Shown one piece after another: positions 40,330-51,610 of a stretch of 64,000 bases of DNA. The notes under the pieces are model-generated. The model worked only from the letters and a program-made list of their open reading frames with translations, searched no databases and was not told the origin of the DNA. The position numbers and the translations under genes were made by a program. The number at the start of each line of letters is the position of its first letter. Within the stretch, counting starts at the first letter, position 1. The stretch is from Candidatus Pantoea persica (GTDB lineage: Bacteria; Pseudomonadota; Gammaproteobacteria; Enterobacterales; Enterobacteriaceae): assembly GCF_013753875.1 (NCBI RefSeq), contig NZ_SMDS01000001.1:1-64000 (forward strand), read 5' to 3'.

Positions 40330-40842
40330 TTTATCTCCTTTCGTTGAGGGACAGGCAGACCACGTGCTGAAGCGGTTGCACACTTGCCCGGCGATATAAC
40401 AAGAGACTGCACAGGCGCAGATGGTTCCGGCAAAGGATAAACGCCTGCTGCTGCGACCTGCTCAGTAACAACATAATAATCTTCGGGTTTGTTTGCCAAC
40501 GACGCTTTCAGCCAGACCTACCTTTTTCAGGTAACATTTGGCAATATAATAAACTGTTCGCTGCGGCAGCGATGTCGATAAATTGTTGCCTGCAGTCGGG
40601 GAGGTAGGCCGCAAGCCAACACCAGGGCAAATGCGCCAACTTCCCTGCTGCAGCTTGACTGCCTGTTGGGGTGCCGCGGGTGTACTATGCCGCAGCGGCG
40701 CCTGCCCCCCTTTCTGGTATTCAGCAAGACCACCTACCACGCCGCTTTTAACGCTTTTTTATCCAGCTTTCGGAAATTCGAATAAGCTGTAGACAAAACG
40801 GGCGCCGCGACGAATCTGCCTCGTCAGCGACGCCCGCTTCAG

Positions 40843-40861
40843 CCCGGCACAGGCTGCCGGG
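40843..40861 (-). terminator. Hairpin after the YsnF-like gene
   Basis: CCCGGCA and TGCCGGG around a 5-base loop, 23 bases after the stop of the minus-strand YsnF/AvaK gene. Confidence 0.5.
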
Positions 40862-40883
40862 CGGGAGAAACCTTAGCGACGCT

Positions 40884-41857
40884 TCAGCAGTAGGTCGGTT
40901 TCATCCTCTTATCTACCGCTGCGGCACCGCTTCGTTCTACTATGTCATCGTCAGCGCCGTTCGTGCCCAGTGTGCCAGCCGTTGTGGCCGTTGCACCTGC
41001 GGTTTTAACCGAGGTATCGCCCGGCAGTACGCTGCCAACCGCAAGCTTGTCGTCATTAGCGTGTTCGATATCCACTTCCTGACGACGGACAGAGTCAGTC
41101 ACATTCTCAACGCGGTCTCTCTGGTCTTTACATACCCTACATCTTCTTTGATATGCGCCGTTTTGTTAATCACCGACTGCTCGTGCGTCTCAGCGACTTC
41201 AATGGTTTTCTCATCCCAGTCAATGTCGACGGTTGCCGCCAGATCGCCGGTCTAGCGGTGGAAGATATCTGCGTGCTGCTCACGCAGAGAGATATCTTCT
41301 GAAACCTGATCGGTTACGGTATAGCGGCGCACGCGCGTGGTACATTCGCTCACCAGACTTTTGCCCACTTCGAGACGCTCTTCAACCAGGCGCAGCACCT
41401 CTTCTTCGCTTTCGTCACCAGTTAAAGAAGTTCGTACCGGCGTGGTCGGACTGCGTGCGTCGTCGTAAACCAGACCGGTAGTGATGGTCTGCGTGGTAGA
41501 GACGGTATAGCCATCATCCTGCCCCAGGCCGCGCTAGCGGAGGTGGACTGGAAGTCGCCGGTATCGTGCGCATCCAGAATGCTGTTGGCGCGCGGCAGCT
41601 GTTCCTCTTTCGCACGCAGCATCAGTACTATGCTGCCGGAATTGATGGCATCTTCATATACGCCGCGCTGTTCTTCATCCACCGTTTCACCAAAAAGACG
41701 CTGCCAGAAGCTCGGATGACGCGCTTCGTGACCTTCCGACTTCAGTAGTTCGCAAGAAATCACATCAATATCGTGTTCGGCAAAACCAGCTTTAATCATC
41801 TCCATGGAAAAAACAGTCTGTTTGACGCGTGAAATATCAAAACACTGCGACCTGCAT
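40884..41857 (-). pseudogene. YsnF/AvaK (DUF2382) stress protein, broken
   Basis: From the ATG at 41857: MQVAVF, a frameshift in a T run near 41838, then DISRVKQTVFSMEMIKAGFAEHDIDVISCELLKSEGHEARHPSFWQRLFG. A further shift occurs near 41530, and then EEEVLRLVEERLEVGKSLVSECTTRVRRYTVTDQVSEDISLREQHADIFHR, TAG at 41253, TGDLAATVDIDWDEKTIEVAETHEQSVINKTAHIKEDVGYVKTRETA, another shift near 41125, then the tail with TVRRQEVDIEH-type text. The YTVTDQVSEDISLREQH block is the DUF2382 signature. A cytoplasmic stress-associated protein of unknown activity. Confidence 0.72.
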
Positions 41858-42208
41858 CAGATCACAAATAAACGTAGTGAAATGTGTTAGCGCGTTAATC
41901 TTTACGTCTGTCAGAGAGATAACTTTGCATAGTAGCGCCTCCGTTTCGGCGTGACGCAAGTCCCTTAAAGGTGCGCTACGCCGCCGCCTCAGCGCGTTTC
42001 GTCTGTCGGGAATGCGGCCAGACGCGCAGCGTACCGCTGCTGGCGTGTAGAAAAGGAAAACATTCCCGCGTGGCACTTTTGATGCAAAATCGCCTTTATT
42101 TGTTTAGCCGTGTTGAAATATTCCGCGCGCCTGTTACTTATGCTTTTCCTGATGAAAAAAGAGGCAAAATAATGCCTTTTATTATTTGTTGAAAATAGTT
42201 ATGATAAG

Positions 42209-43210
42209 GTGATGCGTAATGCGTATTCTGATGCGATTGTAGACCATCCCAAATGGCTTCCGTACCCGTCTAGTCCGGTGAGTCCTCTGCTCCCTTATAC
42301 TGACTGGCTAATAAACATGCGCGAACTGTGGGATAACGTTTCCGGTAAACATGGTGACAACGAAATACAGCAACTTAAAGCCTATGAAGCCGAACGCGAT
42401 CAGGTGCTGAAAAATTTCGTGTTGCTGGCGAGCCAGGTTTTAGGGATCCCCGCCGGTTTTGTCTCAGTGCTGGATGAAAAAAATCAGTATATAAAAGCTT
42501 CGCATCACTTTGCGCTTGAGCATCGACGCGCAGCGACTCTGTTTGCCGCTATGTGGTTGAAAGCGCCGCGCCAGTGGTTATCCCGGATACCTGGCTCGAT
42601 GCGCGCTTCGTCACCCACCCTTTCGTGGTCGGCGCACCCTTTATTCGCTTCTACGTCGACATACCGCTCAGCAATCCTAGCGGCGTGGCGATCGGCACCC
42701 TCTGCCTGACCGATACCGAGCCGCACACCTTTTCTGCCCAGCAGGTGGCGACCGTGAACATTCTGGCCGGACTGGCCAATCACCGCAGGCTGATTCGCGA
42801 TCTGCAGTTTCTGAAACAGGCGGAAGATGAGGCTGCGCGGCGGCTGGTGATCATCGAATGTCTTGATCTGGCGCGCTCGCTCGGCGTAGAACCGGCCAGC
42901 AATTTGCTGCGCGATCTGGCGACGCTGCTGCCGTTGCGCCTGCGCCTGATGCCGGGCAACCTCTTTTATGTGCTGTCGGCGGGCCGCTTTGCGCTGCTGA
43001 CCAGCGAAAACAGCCGCCTCAGCACCGCCTGGATTGCGGGCAAGCTAGAAGGGATCACCGCCGACATCGACGAGGGGCTGTCGGTTTCCCTCGCGCCGCA
43101 CTCTGGCGAAACCGGTTTACCGCCCGCGATCAGATCCCCGGCGAGATTATCAACGAGGCGGTGCTGCTGCCGCGCGTCAGCGCTACCTCGCCAGCCGCCA
43201 GATCTAGCTT
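42209..43210 (+). pseudogene. GAF-domain diguanylate cyclase-like protein, truncated
   Basis: MMRNAYSDAIVDHPKWLPYPSSPVSPLLPYTDWLINMRELWD leads into a GAF domain (QVLKNFVLLASQVLGIPAGFVSVLDEKNQYIKASHHF). After a frameshift near 42545 the GAF continues (ESAAPVVIPDTWLDARFVTHPFVVGAPFIRFYVDIPLSNPSGVAIGTLCLTDTEPHTFSAQQV). The following part (IIECLDLARSLGVEPASNLLRDLATLL ... FYVLSAGRFALLTSEN) looks like the beginning of a GGDEF or degenerate effector domain. The frame fails near 43120 and the 3' end is replaced by a convergent M20 peptidase remnant. Confidence 0.65.
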
Positions 43211-43221
43211 GTTGTGCAGCG

Positions 43222-43597
<376 letters not shown>

Positions 43598-43835
43598 CTG
43601 GTGCCTGCAAAAGCCCGGTCAGCGGACGGTGGTCGCAGCGGTTAATGCCGCTGACCAGTATGTTGTGTTTGCAAGGCTTTATTTATTCACAGCAGAAAGC
43701 AGAAAGCAACGCGCAGGCGGGCAGAGATAACTGATTAAATTCAAACAGCTACTCAGAAGACCTTAGGGATAGTGCGAGAATGCGGCGGTTCAGCAAGATT
43801 ATTAATAATCCAGCACGCCACATCATATTGACTAA

Positions 43836-44306
43836 TTATGTTACTGAACAAAATAAAGCGCGCAGCTGGCTGGCCAGTACGGCAGGCTGCTCTTCAGGAA
43901 CAAAATGCCCGCAGCGCGCTATCGTCACGCCGGTGACCTGCTGCGCAAATTGACGCAGCGGCGCGGCCATATCGGCAATGGAGCCTCACTCCGCGCTCAC
44001 CGCCAGCAGCGGCATCGCCAGCCCGCCCCGCCGCAGGCTGGCCTGGTTCTGCGCTGCGGATTCGCCCACCGCGCGATAGCAGGCGAGCACGGCGCGTAGC
44101 GCGCCGGGTCGCGTCAGGATACGCACATACTCCCGCCTGCTCTGCGCGCTGAATGCCTGCGGGTTGTCCGCTTTGCTGCTCAAAAACCAGTCGATGTAGA
44201 GCGCTTCGCGGCCGGCGATCAGCGCCTCGGGCAGATCTGCCACCAGGTGAAAGGCAAAGTGCCAAGTTTTCCAGGCGCCTGACGACGACATCGGCAGCGC
44301 GTCCGG
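43836..44306 (-). pseudogene. Alpha/beta hydrolase, C-terminal part fused to a P-type ATPase
   Basis: SGAWKTWHFAFHLVADLPEALIAGREALYIDWFLSSKADNPQAFSAQSRREYVRILTRPGALRAVLACYRAVGESAAQNQASLRRGGLAMPLLAVSAE is the cap and later part of an epoxide-hydrolase-like or haloalkane-dehalogenase-like protein. A TGA near 43987 (probably Trp) precedes GSIADMAAPLRQFAQQVTGVTIARCGHFVPEEQPAVLASQLRALF with the catalytic His in CGHF. The N-terminal half, including the nucleophile, is missing; the frame is continuous with ATPase text MNMATSATL at 44306-44335. Confidence 0.7.
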
Positions 44307-46525
44307 CAGCGTGGCGGAGGTAGCCATATTCATCAGAGCATCCAGAGGATCTGCACCGGCGTCAGCAGCAGCAGGTTGCCCATTAAAATCGCAATGATGA
44401 TCAGCATCCCCTGCGCGAAGCAGGTCGGCATAATAAACAGAATGGTCTTTTTCAGATTGTTGTAAACTCGCCGCCCCTCTTTCACCACCGCGGCGATAGT
44501 GGCGAAGTTATCGTCCGCCAGGATCATATCTGCGGCCTCTTTGGTGACTTCGGCGCCCTTGATGCCCATCGCGATGCCGACGCTGGCCTGCCTGAGCGCC
44601 GGCGCGTCGTTTACCCCGTCGCCGGTCATGCCGACCACCTCGCCGCTGGCCGCCAGCGCCTTGACCAGCCGCAGCTTATGCTGCGGGCTGGTGCGCTCGA
44701 AAATATCATACTGGCGCACCGCCTCGCCGAGCGCCGCGTCGTCCATGTGCTCCAGTGCCTGGCCCATCAGCGCCTTGCCGCTGTTGCTGCCGTTTCCTTA
44801 TGGTCGCCGGTGATCATCTTGACGCGGATGCCCCGCCTGCTGGCAGTTGCGGATCGCCGCCACCGCTTCGGGACGCGGCGGATCCATCATGCAGGCGAGG
44901 CCGAGCATCACCATATCCTGACGCAGATCCGCAGGCTCCAACGTGGTCACCGCCTGCGGCACCCGCTTCCAGGCGGCCGCGACGGTGCACAGCCCTTCGC
45001 TGGCGTAACGGGTGATAGCGGTATCCCTGTAGGAGCGATCTAGCGGCTCCGCGCCGCTGGCGGTCTGCTGCTGCGCGCAGAGCGACAGCAGCACATCCGG
45101 CGCGCCAGTCATCAGCACCCAGGCCTCCCCTTCGCTCTCGCCGCTCACCGCTCACCGCTCACCGCCATATATTTGTAGAGCGAATTGAACGGCAGCTTGC
45201 TGGCGAGGGTCAGTTGCGGCGCCGCCACGCAGCCCTTCGCCGTCAGCACCTTCAGCGCGCCTTCGGTCGGGCCGTCCAGAATGCGCCAGCGGCTAACCGC
45301 ATCCTGCTGCAGCTGGCTGTCGTTGCAGATATCGACGGCGGTGAGAAAGCGCGCCATTACCGGATCCTGCGCCGCGCAAAGCCCGCTGCACGACGCTTCC
45401 GCCAGGATAGTGCCTTTGGGTTCATAGCTGTTGCCGGAGACGCGCCACTGGCTCTCCGCCAGCACCACCGCTTTTACCGTCATCTCGTTCATGGTGAGCG
45501 TGCCGGTTTTATCCGAGCAGATCACCGACATCGCACCGAGGGTTTCCACCGTCGGCAGCTTGCGGATGATAGCGTGTTTGCACGCCATTGACTGCACGCC
45601 CAGCGACAAGATGATCGAGATAATGGCGGGCAGCCCCTCCGGCACGGCGGCCACCGCCAGGCTGATCACCGACAGCGACAGCGCGCCCAGCGAAATATCG
45701 CGCAGCAGATAACCGAAGATGAACTGGCCCGCCATCATCAGCAAGATCAGCGCGAAGATCGCCTTGCCCGGCTTGTCGATCTGCACCAACAGCGGCGTTT
45801 TCGCCGTTTCCACCAGGTTCATCATCGTGTTGATCTGACCCAGTTCGGTATCGCGACCGGTGGCGATCACCACGCCCGACACCGTGCCGGCGCTGACGGT
45901 GGTGCCGGAACAGGCGAGATTAAGGCAATCCCCCAGAGCTTTTTCTCCCGTCAGCGCGTCGCTGCTTTTCGACACTAAGGTGGATTCGCGGGTGAGTATC
46001 ACCTCTTCCACGCGCAGGTTGTGCACGTCAAAGAGACGCAAATCTGCCGGAATGCGATTGCCAGACCACAGTATGACCATATCCCCGACCACCAGCTCCT
46101 CCCCCGGCACCGTCGCCGTCGCGCAACGCCAGCGCCTCGTTCGAGAGCATATTCTGAATGCCTTGCAATGACTTCTCGGCGTTGCTTTCCGGAATAAAGC
46201 CGATAAACGCATTGATGACAGCAACGCCGAGAATGACAAAGGTATCGACCCAGTGCCCCATCAGCGCGGTAATGACCGCCACCGCCAGCAGGATATAGAT
46301 CAGCATACCGTTAAAGTGTGCCAGAAAGCAGCGCCACGCCGGCTGCGGTTTTTTCTGCGGCAGCGTGTTAGGGCCGTGTTGCGCTAGGCGCGTTTGCACC
46401 TCTTCTTCGCGACTCAGCCCTGCTGGCGTACTGTCGAGCCAGGCAAACGCCTCTTCGGCAGTCAGCTGGTACCACGGCCGCGCGGCTAACGCGGCGTGGT
46501 GAAGAGTCTTGCGGTCATTATTCAT
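44306..46525 (-). pseudogene. Cation-translocating P-type ATPase, broken and truncated
   Basis: N-terminus MNNDRKTLHHAALAARPWYQLTAEEAFAWLDSTPAGLSREEE ... HFNGMLIYILLAVAVITALMGHWVD; a frameshift near 46110 is followed by the actuator domain (VPGEELVVGDMVILWSGNRIPADLRLF), VPEGLPAIISIILSLGVQSMACKHAIIRKLPTVETLGAMSVICSDKTGTLTMNEMTV (phosphorylated Asp), a break at a three-fold 7-base repeat at 45141, another near 44815, and MTGDGVNDAPALRQASVGIAMG. The last transmembrane helices (after PVQILWM) are lost. Calcium/magnesium-type (P2A-like) ATPase. Confidence 0.85.
45141..45165. repeat. Threefold 7-base tandem repeat in the ATPase remnant
   Basis: CCGCTCA occurs three times in tandem plus CCGC. The reading frame of the P-type ATPase changes exactly here, so unit gain is the likely cause of the frameshift. 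Confidence 0.75.
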
Positions 46526-46976
46526 TTATTACCCCGTACAGAAAAACGGCTATCAGATCGCAGCAAAATTATTGGGCGAGCATAGTGCGATAAGTTAAAT
46601 AAACTGTTACTGACTCAGGTCATATTTTTGTGGCTTACCTTTGGTAAGACTGCTGCTGTTTTTATTCTGCCGCCGGCATTATTAATCCCTTTTATTTTGG
46701 GCTGCATTTATAAAAAAGCTTGGCTATCAAAATTTTATTTTTTGTCGCTTTTGCCGTTGCGGCCACCAGCGCCGTGGGCTGGTTAACGTTTCAGGTGGTA
46801 AGTTATCTTCTTTAAGCAGAAAAAATCCAACGCCAGCGCGCTATATTCGCGCTATCGAAACTGTGCGTATTAATAACCCTAAATCCTGCATGGCGGTTAA
46901 ATAAAGCGAGGCCGTTAGCCGCCTGAACCTAATTACTGTTTCGCGTGACGGCCTGCAGCCTCGCTAGAGAAATAGC
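46526..46976. other. Gene-free stretch
   Basis: About 450 bases between the ATPase start and the PfpI-like stop contain no credible gene or RNA. A short hydrophobic frame near 46715-46800 (ending in SAVGWLTFQ) could be a trace of a small membrane protein. It is AT-rich and presumably contains the ATPase promoter. Confidence 0.4.
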
Positions 46977-47602
46977 TTACTGCGCGCGGGCCGCCTCGAC
47001 CTGCGCAGGCGACGCCGACTGCGGCGAACCGGCGTTGAACGGCGGCTGCGGGTCGTACTCCATCTGTAGCTGGATCGCCTGCGCCACCTCGCTGCCGCGC
47101 AGCTCCGCCACCAGCGCCAGCGCGAAATCGATGCCGGAAGTGACGCCCGCGCCGGTGAGGCGATTGCGGTCGCGCACCATGCGCGCCTCCACCGGCTCCG
47201 CACCCAGCAACTCCAGCTGATCGCAGGAGCTCCAGTGCGAGGTGGCGCGATAGCCCTGCAGCAGCCCCGCCGCGCCTAACACCAGCGAACCGGTGCAGAC
47301 CGACGCGATCAGGCGTGCGTGCTGCGCCTGCTATCGCAGGAAATTTAGCGTCTCCTCATCCGACATCAGCGCAATCTGGCCCGGCCCGCCGGGCACACAG
47401 ATCACGTCAAGCGGCAGACAGTCGCTGAAGCTGTGGGTGGGCTACAGTATCAGGCCGCGGTCGGATCGCACCGGCTGCACATCCTTCCAGACCAGATGGC
47501 AGGCGACGTCAGGCGTGCGGGCGAAAACTTCAAAGGCCCCGTCAGATCAAGCTGGGTGACGTCAGGGAACAGCAGCAGGCTGATAGTAATTGGCGTGGTC
47601 AT
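46977..47602 (-). pseudogene. DJ-1/PfpI family protein (isonitrile hydratase-like), broken
   Basis: MTTPITISLLLFPDVTQLDLTGP at 47602, a frameshift near 47530, text for the middle (CLPLDVICVPGGPGQIALMSDEETLNFLR), a TAG near 47333, then QAQHARLIASVCTGSLVLGAAGLLQGYRATSHWSSCDQLELLGAEPVEARMVRDRNRLTGAGVTSGIDFALALVAELRG. The SVCTGSLVLGAAGLL nucleophile elbow (Cys) and TSGIDFAL are typical of GATase1-like isonitrile hydratases. The C-terminal tail is Ala/Pro-rich. Confidence 0.78.
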
Positions 47603-47631
47603 GGCGGCGATCCTTAGCGTGAGAAGGAAGA

Positions 47632-48529
47632 TTAAAAGCTGGCGACAACTTCAAGCGTCGCGTCCAGCGAGGAAGGCAGAAGCTGGCCGTGTGTCTGGCC
47701 GGGAAAGCGGATCTCGCTCACCCTGACGCCCTTGTCGCGCAGCGTGGCGACCAGCTGGCGATCGGCCGCGTTCAGACTCGCCATCTCTGCGGCCTGATGA
47801 CGATCGCTTTACCCGTCGCCGGTGATCATCACCAGGTTTTTCCCCTTCGATCGCCTGCGCGGACGCCTGCTACACCAGTTCAACAACGATGTGCTGATGC
47901 CGCAGCCGAGCGACGGCGTGGCGCTGAAGTAGTGGCTAAACTAGGCAGTGTCGTACAGCGTATCCAATACGAACAGGCCGCCGAAGGAGTGTCCCCACAG
48001 CACGCGGCGCTGCGAATCGCTCGCCGCCTGCTGTTCCGCCCAGGGCACGATTTGACTAAGCAGCAGCGCGCGAAAAGCGTGACTGCCGCCGCCCGCATAG
48101 CGTTCGCGTCGCGCATCGCCGGGCTGGCCGCCTGGCGGGCGCGTAATCGAGCACGCGCGCCTGCATGTCAAGCGGCAGCGGCGTGTCGTAGCCCACCGCC
48201 ACCAGCACCAGCGGCGTGCCGGTCGTCAGCTGCTGCAGCCGCCGCTCGCTCAGGCGCGCCATCGCCGCGTTGCCGTCCAGCAGATAGAGCACGGGAAAAC
48301 ATGCAGCGGGCGCGGCCTGCCTCGGCACGCCGATCCAGACCTTATAGTGGCGCAGGCCGTCAGCGGAGGTAAATGTGCAGGTGGCGAAGCGGTAAAAGGC
48401 GGAACCGCGATCGGCGATATTGTCGCCCAGCGGCTCCATGCGCGGTCTGGCATTCACCCGCGCGGCCGGCATCAGCGCGACGCTCAGTGCCAGCAGTGCC
48501 GCCCCACCCCATTTCACTCTGTTATCCAT
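47632..48529 (-). pseudogene. Alpha/beta hydrolase of the IroE/BesA siderophore-esterase type, broken
   Basis: Signal-like N-terminus (MDNRVKWGGAALLALSVALMPAARVNA), then YRFATCTFTSADGLRHYKVWIGVPRQAAPAACFPVLYLLDGNAAMARL, a frameshift near 48150, and SQIVPWAEQQAASDSQRRVLWGHSFGGLFVLDTLYDTA with the GHSFGG nucleophile motif, followed by TAG near 47942. The remaining text (QTHGQLLPSSLDATLEVVASF) needs two more frame changes. The family hydrolyses trilactone siderophores such as enterobactin; whether this one did cannot be told. Confidence 0.72.
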
Positions 48530-48809
48530 TGCATCATCCTGATTGATCACCGTAGCGGGCCATCCCAGCAAATCGCGTTAGAGAATGAGAAGCTTTTTCA
48601 ACAATATCGCGGCCCGTTCAGGCCAGCTTATCGATCCGTCTGGCTAAACTCTGATTTGCCGCGCCAGGGATTGCGAACCGCCGTCACAGATCGGTAAATT
48701 TCACGCTTCAGCCCGACTTTCCTCTATTTTGATGCCGGACTTCAGCGACGCGTTTTCTGCTGCTTTCCCTTTATTGACACCAGCAAGGCCATGAATCAGA
48801 GGTTTTGAA

Positions 48810-49761
48810 ATGGGCCGCCTTAACTATCAGATAAGGGTTGTGCGCTTTCTGGCGCTCTATGTGCTCTATCGTCTGGACCTGTTCAAATTCAGCGTTCTTT
48901 CCTATACGGATGAGCAGGAAAAGAGGCGGTCGATATTGTCACCCGGCATGAAGCGGGGAAAAGCGCCATTCCGAAAGTGATCTGGATGTACTGGGATACG
49001 CCCGCGCCACCTGAAGCCATTATGGCGTTTTATAACAAGATGAAGGCGATAAATCGTCAGCATGAAATTATTCTGCTCGATCGTAACATCCTGAAAAATA
49101 TATTCCGATGCTCAACTTTGACCATCAGGCGATTGGGCTGGCGCACAAGTGCGATGTGATCAGGCTGGCGCTGCTCAAGCGATATGGCGGCATCTGGGTT
49201 GACTGCACAACGCTGGTCTATCGGGATTTTAGCTGGGTGCACCAGCGCAGCGGCTACGACCTGGTGGGCTACTACATCGACGCCAACACGCTGGAGAGGC
49301 GTTTTCCCGTGATTGAAAGCTGGTTTATGGCCGCACCGCCAGACAACCCCTTTATCAGCCACTGGCTGACGCTGATGATGCCGCTGACCAAAATCAGCGC
49401 TGAGAATTATTACAAGCAGATAAAAGGTCGTCCCGATTTTGCGCGTACCAAACCGGCTGTTCCGCGCGGCAGCACTTTCACCACCCAGTGTCTGAGCCAG
49501 CTCGCGATGCGCGAATCTGACGGCGTGAACCTTTATCTGAAAAAATGCGAAAGCTCTGCCTTCTATTATCAAAACGTCTTTAAGTGGAACAGCCTGAAAA
49601 TGTCGCTGTTTCTACTCTGCATCCGTCAGCCCGCGTTCCATCCGAATTTAATTAAGCTGTCCCACAGCGACCGCCAGTTTTTATCGCTGGCGCGCAGGCT
49701 GTGTATTCTCGAAGCGGAAAGCATTCTGGGAAAAGTGATGCTGGAGCAGCAGCGCCCTTAA
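48810..49761 (+). pseudogene. Capsular polysaccharide synthesis glycosyltransferase-like protein, frameshifted
   Basis: MGRLNYQIRVVRFLALYVLYRLDLFKF, a frameshift near 48930, VIWMYWDTPAPPEAIMAFYNKMKAINRQHEIILLDRN, another near 49095, then FDHQAIGLAHKCDVIRLALLKRYGGIWVDCTTLVYRDFSWVHQ up to a TAA at 49759. The LALLKRYGGIWVDCT block is the Caps_synth/GT32-type sugar transferase signature (DxD-like). It stands alone, not in a polysaccharide cluster. Confidence 0.75.
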
Positions 49762-49950
49762 CGGACAGGCGCCTTAGCTGAACGCTACCGTGCCGCTGCT
49801 GAAGGCGTGGGATAAGCGGCGCCTGTTTCGCTTTTCCGATTTGGCCAGTGCAGTCCACCATGACAGCTCTCTCCCTGATGCCTTCCCCTTGCCGCCAGGC
49901 TATGTTGTGGAGCGCGCGTCAGTCGACGTAACAGAACAGGATGAGAATTC

Positions 49951-50425
49951 ATGCAGATCACCACCGAACGCCTCGCGCTGCGCCCCGTTGAGGCGCAGGA
50001 TATCGATTCGCTCTACCGCATCTATGGCGACCCGGCGACGAACGCCTTTAACCCGGTGGGGCCGCTGCGCAGCCAGGATGAAGCGCGCGTGCTGCTAGAC
50101 AACTGGCTGGCACACTGGCAGCGGCAAGGCTTCGGCAATATGGTGATCGCCCTGCGCCACACGACGCAGGCGATCGTCAGCTTTGGCGGCTTTGGCCTGC
50201 GCGAGTTCGGCGGTCGGCCGGTCAATAACCTGGGCTACCGTCTGGAGACGGGCGCCTAGGGCCGCGGGCTGGCAACGGAGTTTACACGCACCATGGTGCG
50301 ATACGGCTTTGAGGAATATGGCCTGCCGATAATTGACGCCGCGGTGCAGCAGGATCATCTGGCGTCGCAGCGCGTGCTGGAAAAGTCGGGCTTTCTGGTG
50401 AACGGCCATGTGAACGACGTGCCCG
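49951..50425 (+). pseudogene. GNAT acetyltransferase (RimJ/RimL-like), amber stop and truncation
   Basis: MQITTERLALRPVEAQDIDSLYRIYGDPATNAFNPVGPLRSQDEARVLLDNWLAHWQRQGFGNMVIAL ... NLGYRLETGA, then a TAG at 50257 replacing the conserved Trp of the acetyl-CoA loop (xWGRGLATEF). It continues RGLATEFTRTMVRYGFEEYGLPIIDAAVQQDHLASQRVLEKSGFLVNG and is cut near 50425 by the 3' end of a convergent azlD gene. Confidence 0.82.
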
Positions 50426-50429
50426 ACGC

Positions 50430-50711
50430 GCCGCCGAGGATCACGGCGATCGGCGGCGCCCTGCGCCAGGCGAGAAACAGCGCAAAGGCGACGCCGAGCA
50501 CGCGCGCCAGCCCGGCAAAGTGCGCCCCTTCAAACAGCGCACTGGCGGCGGCGACCGCCAGCAGCAGCACCGTGGCCGCATCTGACAACAGCGTCTGCGT
50601 GCGTTCGGTAATCGACAGCCGGTTGCCCGGCCTGACGCCCGCCAGACGAATCAGGTAGGTCTCGGCGGCCAGCAGTGCGATACCGGCGACAATCAGGCTC
50701 TTAAGGCTCAT
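50430..50711 (-). pseudogene. azlD: AzlD branched-chain amino acid export subunit, 3' truncated
   Basis: MSLKSLIVAGIALLAAETYLIRLAGVRPGNRLSITERTQTLLSDAATVLLLAVAAASALFEGAHFAGLARVLGVAFALFLAWRRAPPIAVILGG is the AzlD small membrane subunit with three helices. The final few residues are replaced by the GNAT remnant, so it may lack its last turn. Its ATG overlaps the azlC stop (ATGA), the normal coupling of the azlCD pair. Confidence 0.7.
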
Positions 50712-51030
50712 TTATGCATCCTCCAGCTCAGCAATCCCAGCAGTGAAAAAAGCACCGGCATCCCCGCTGGCACCCACGGCGTCCCCAGCAGCGCGCCGAC
50801 CGAAGCGGGCAGCAGAGTGCGGCGCAGGGCGGGAAAGTATCAGGGCGATTAAGATAGCCGGAAAAACCGCGTCCAGCCCGATGGCGGAGACGTCAGGGAT
50901 AAACTGTCCGACGGCGGCGCCGGTTATCAGACAGTGGCCAGATCAGGGCGATCCCTGCTCCGCACATCCAGAAGGCGACACATCGCTGTTTCAGGCCAGA
51001 CTGCGAAATACCGAACACTATGCTTTTGTC
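50708..51030 (-). pseudogene. azlC: AzlC branched-chain amino acid exporter, C-terminal part only
   Basis: KQRCVAFWMCGAGIALIWPLSD, then in other frames LDAVFPAILIALIL and LLPASVGALLGTPWVPAGMPVLFSLLGLLSWRMHK. This is the last third of AzlC, with two frameshifts. Its N-terminal two thirds are gone, together with the N-terminus of the divergent regulator next to it. Confidence 0.7.
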
Positions 51031-51522
51031 ATTCATAATATGGTAGCCAAACAGGCCGCACGGGCATCGCCAAATCAACGCTGTCGCAGCTTGAGGCCGG
51101 CAACGGTAACCCTAGTATCGAAACCCTGTGGGCGCTTGTGCGTGGCGCTGAATATTCCCTTTGCGCGGCTGATGGAGCCGGAAGAGAAGCGCATGCAGGT
51201 GATCCGCCGCGGCGAAGGCCCGACCGTCACGGCTGAGCTGGCGGACTATCAGGCGGTGCTGCTGGCGACGTGCCCGCCCGGCGCGCGGCGCGATATCTAT
51301 TTGCTGAACACGCAGCCAGGCAGCGAGCGCTGTTCGCAGCCCCACTCGCCCGGCACCACTGAGCATCTGATCGTCACCCAGGGACGGGCACTGGTTGGCC
51401 CGGCCGCCTCGCCGGTGGAGCTGCATCCCGACGATTACATCTGCTATACGGGCGACGAACCGCATATCTTTCGCGCGCTGGAGCCGAACACGCTGGCGGT
51501 GCTGGTGATGGAGTACAGCTGA
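51031..51522 (+). pseudogene. XRE-cupin regulator of azlCD, 5' truncated
   Basis: TGIAKSTLSQLEAGNGNPSIETLWAL is the second half of an XRE helix-turn-helix. After a frameshift near 51130 comes CVALNIPFARLMEPEEKRMQVIRRGEGPTVTAELADYQAVLLATCPPGARRDIYLLNTQPGSERCSQPHSPGTTEHLIVTQGRALVGPA and a cupin end (DDYICYTGDEPHIFRAL). Such regulators normally lie divergent from azlCD. One deletion removed both promoters and both N-termini. Confidence 0.72.
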
Positions 51523-51610
51523 GCCATCACATTTTCCTATGACCCTCTCCGCTGCCGTCGCGCGACGGCAGCGGTAAGATAGCGCGATCGACAATAACGA
51601 CGAGAACGCT

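Noticed and set aside
40462-40740. A 92-codon minus-strand frame as a possible gene.
   Set aside because: Adjacent frames show equally plausible pieces, no ribosome site or family is evident; at best a relic.
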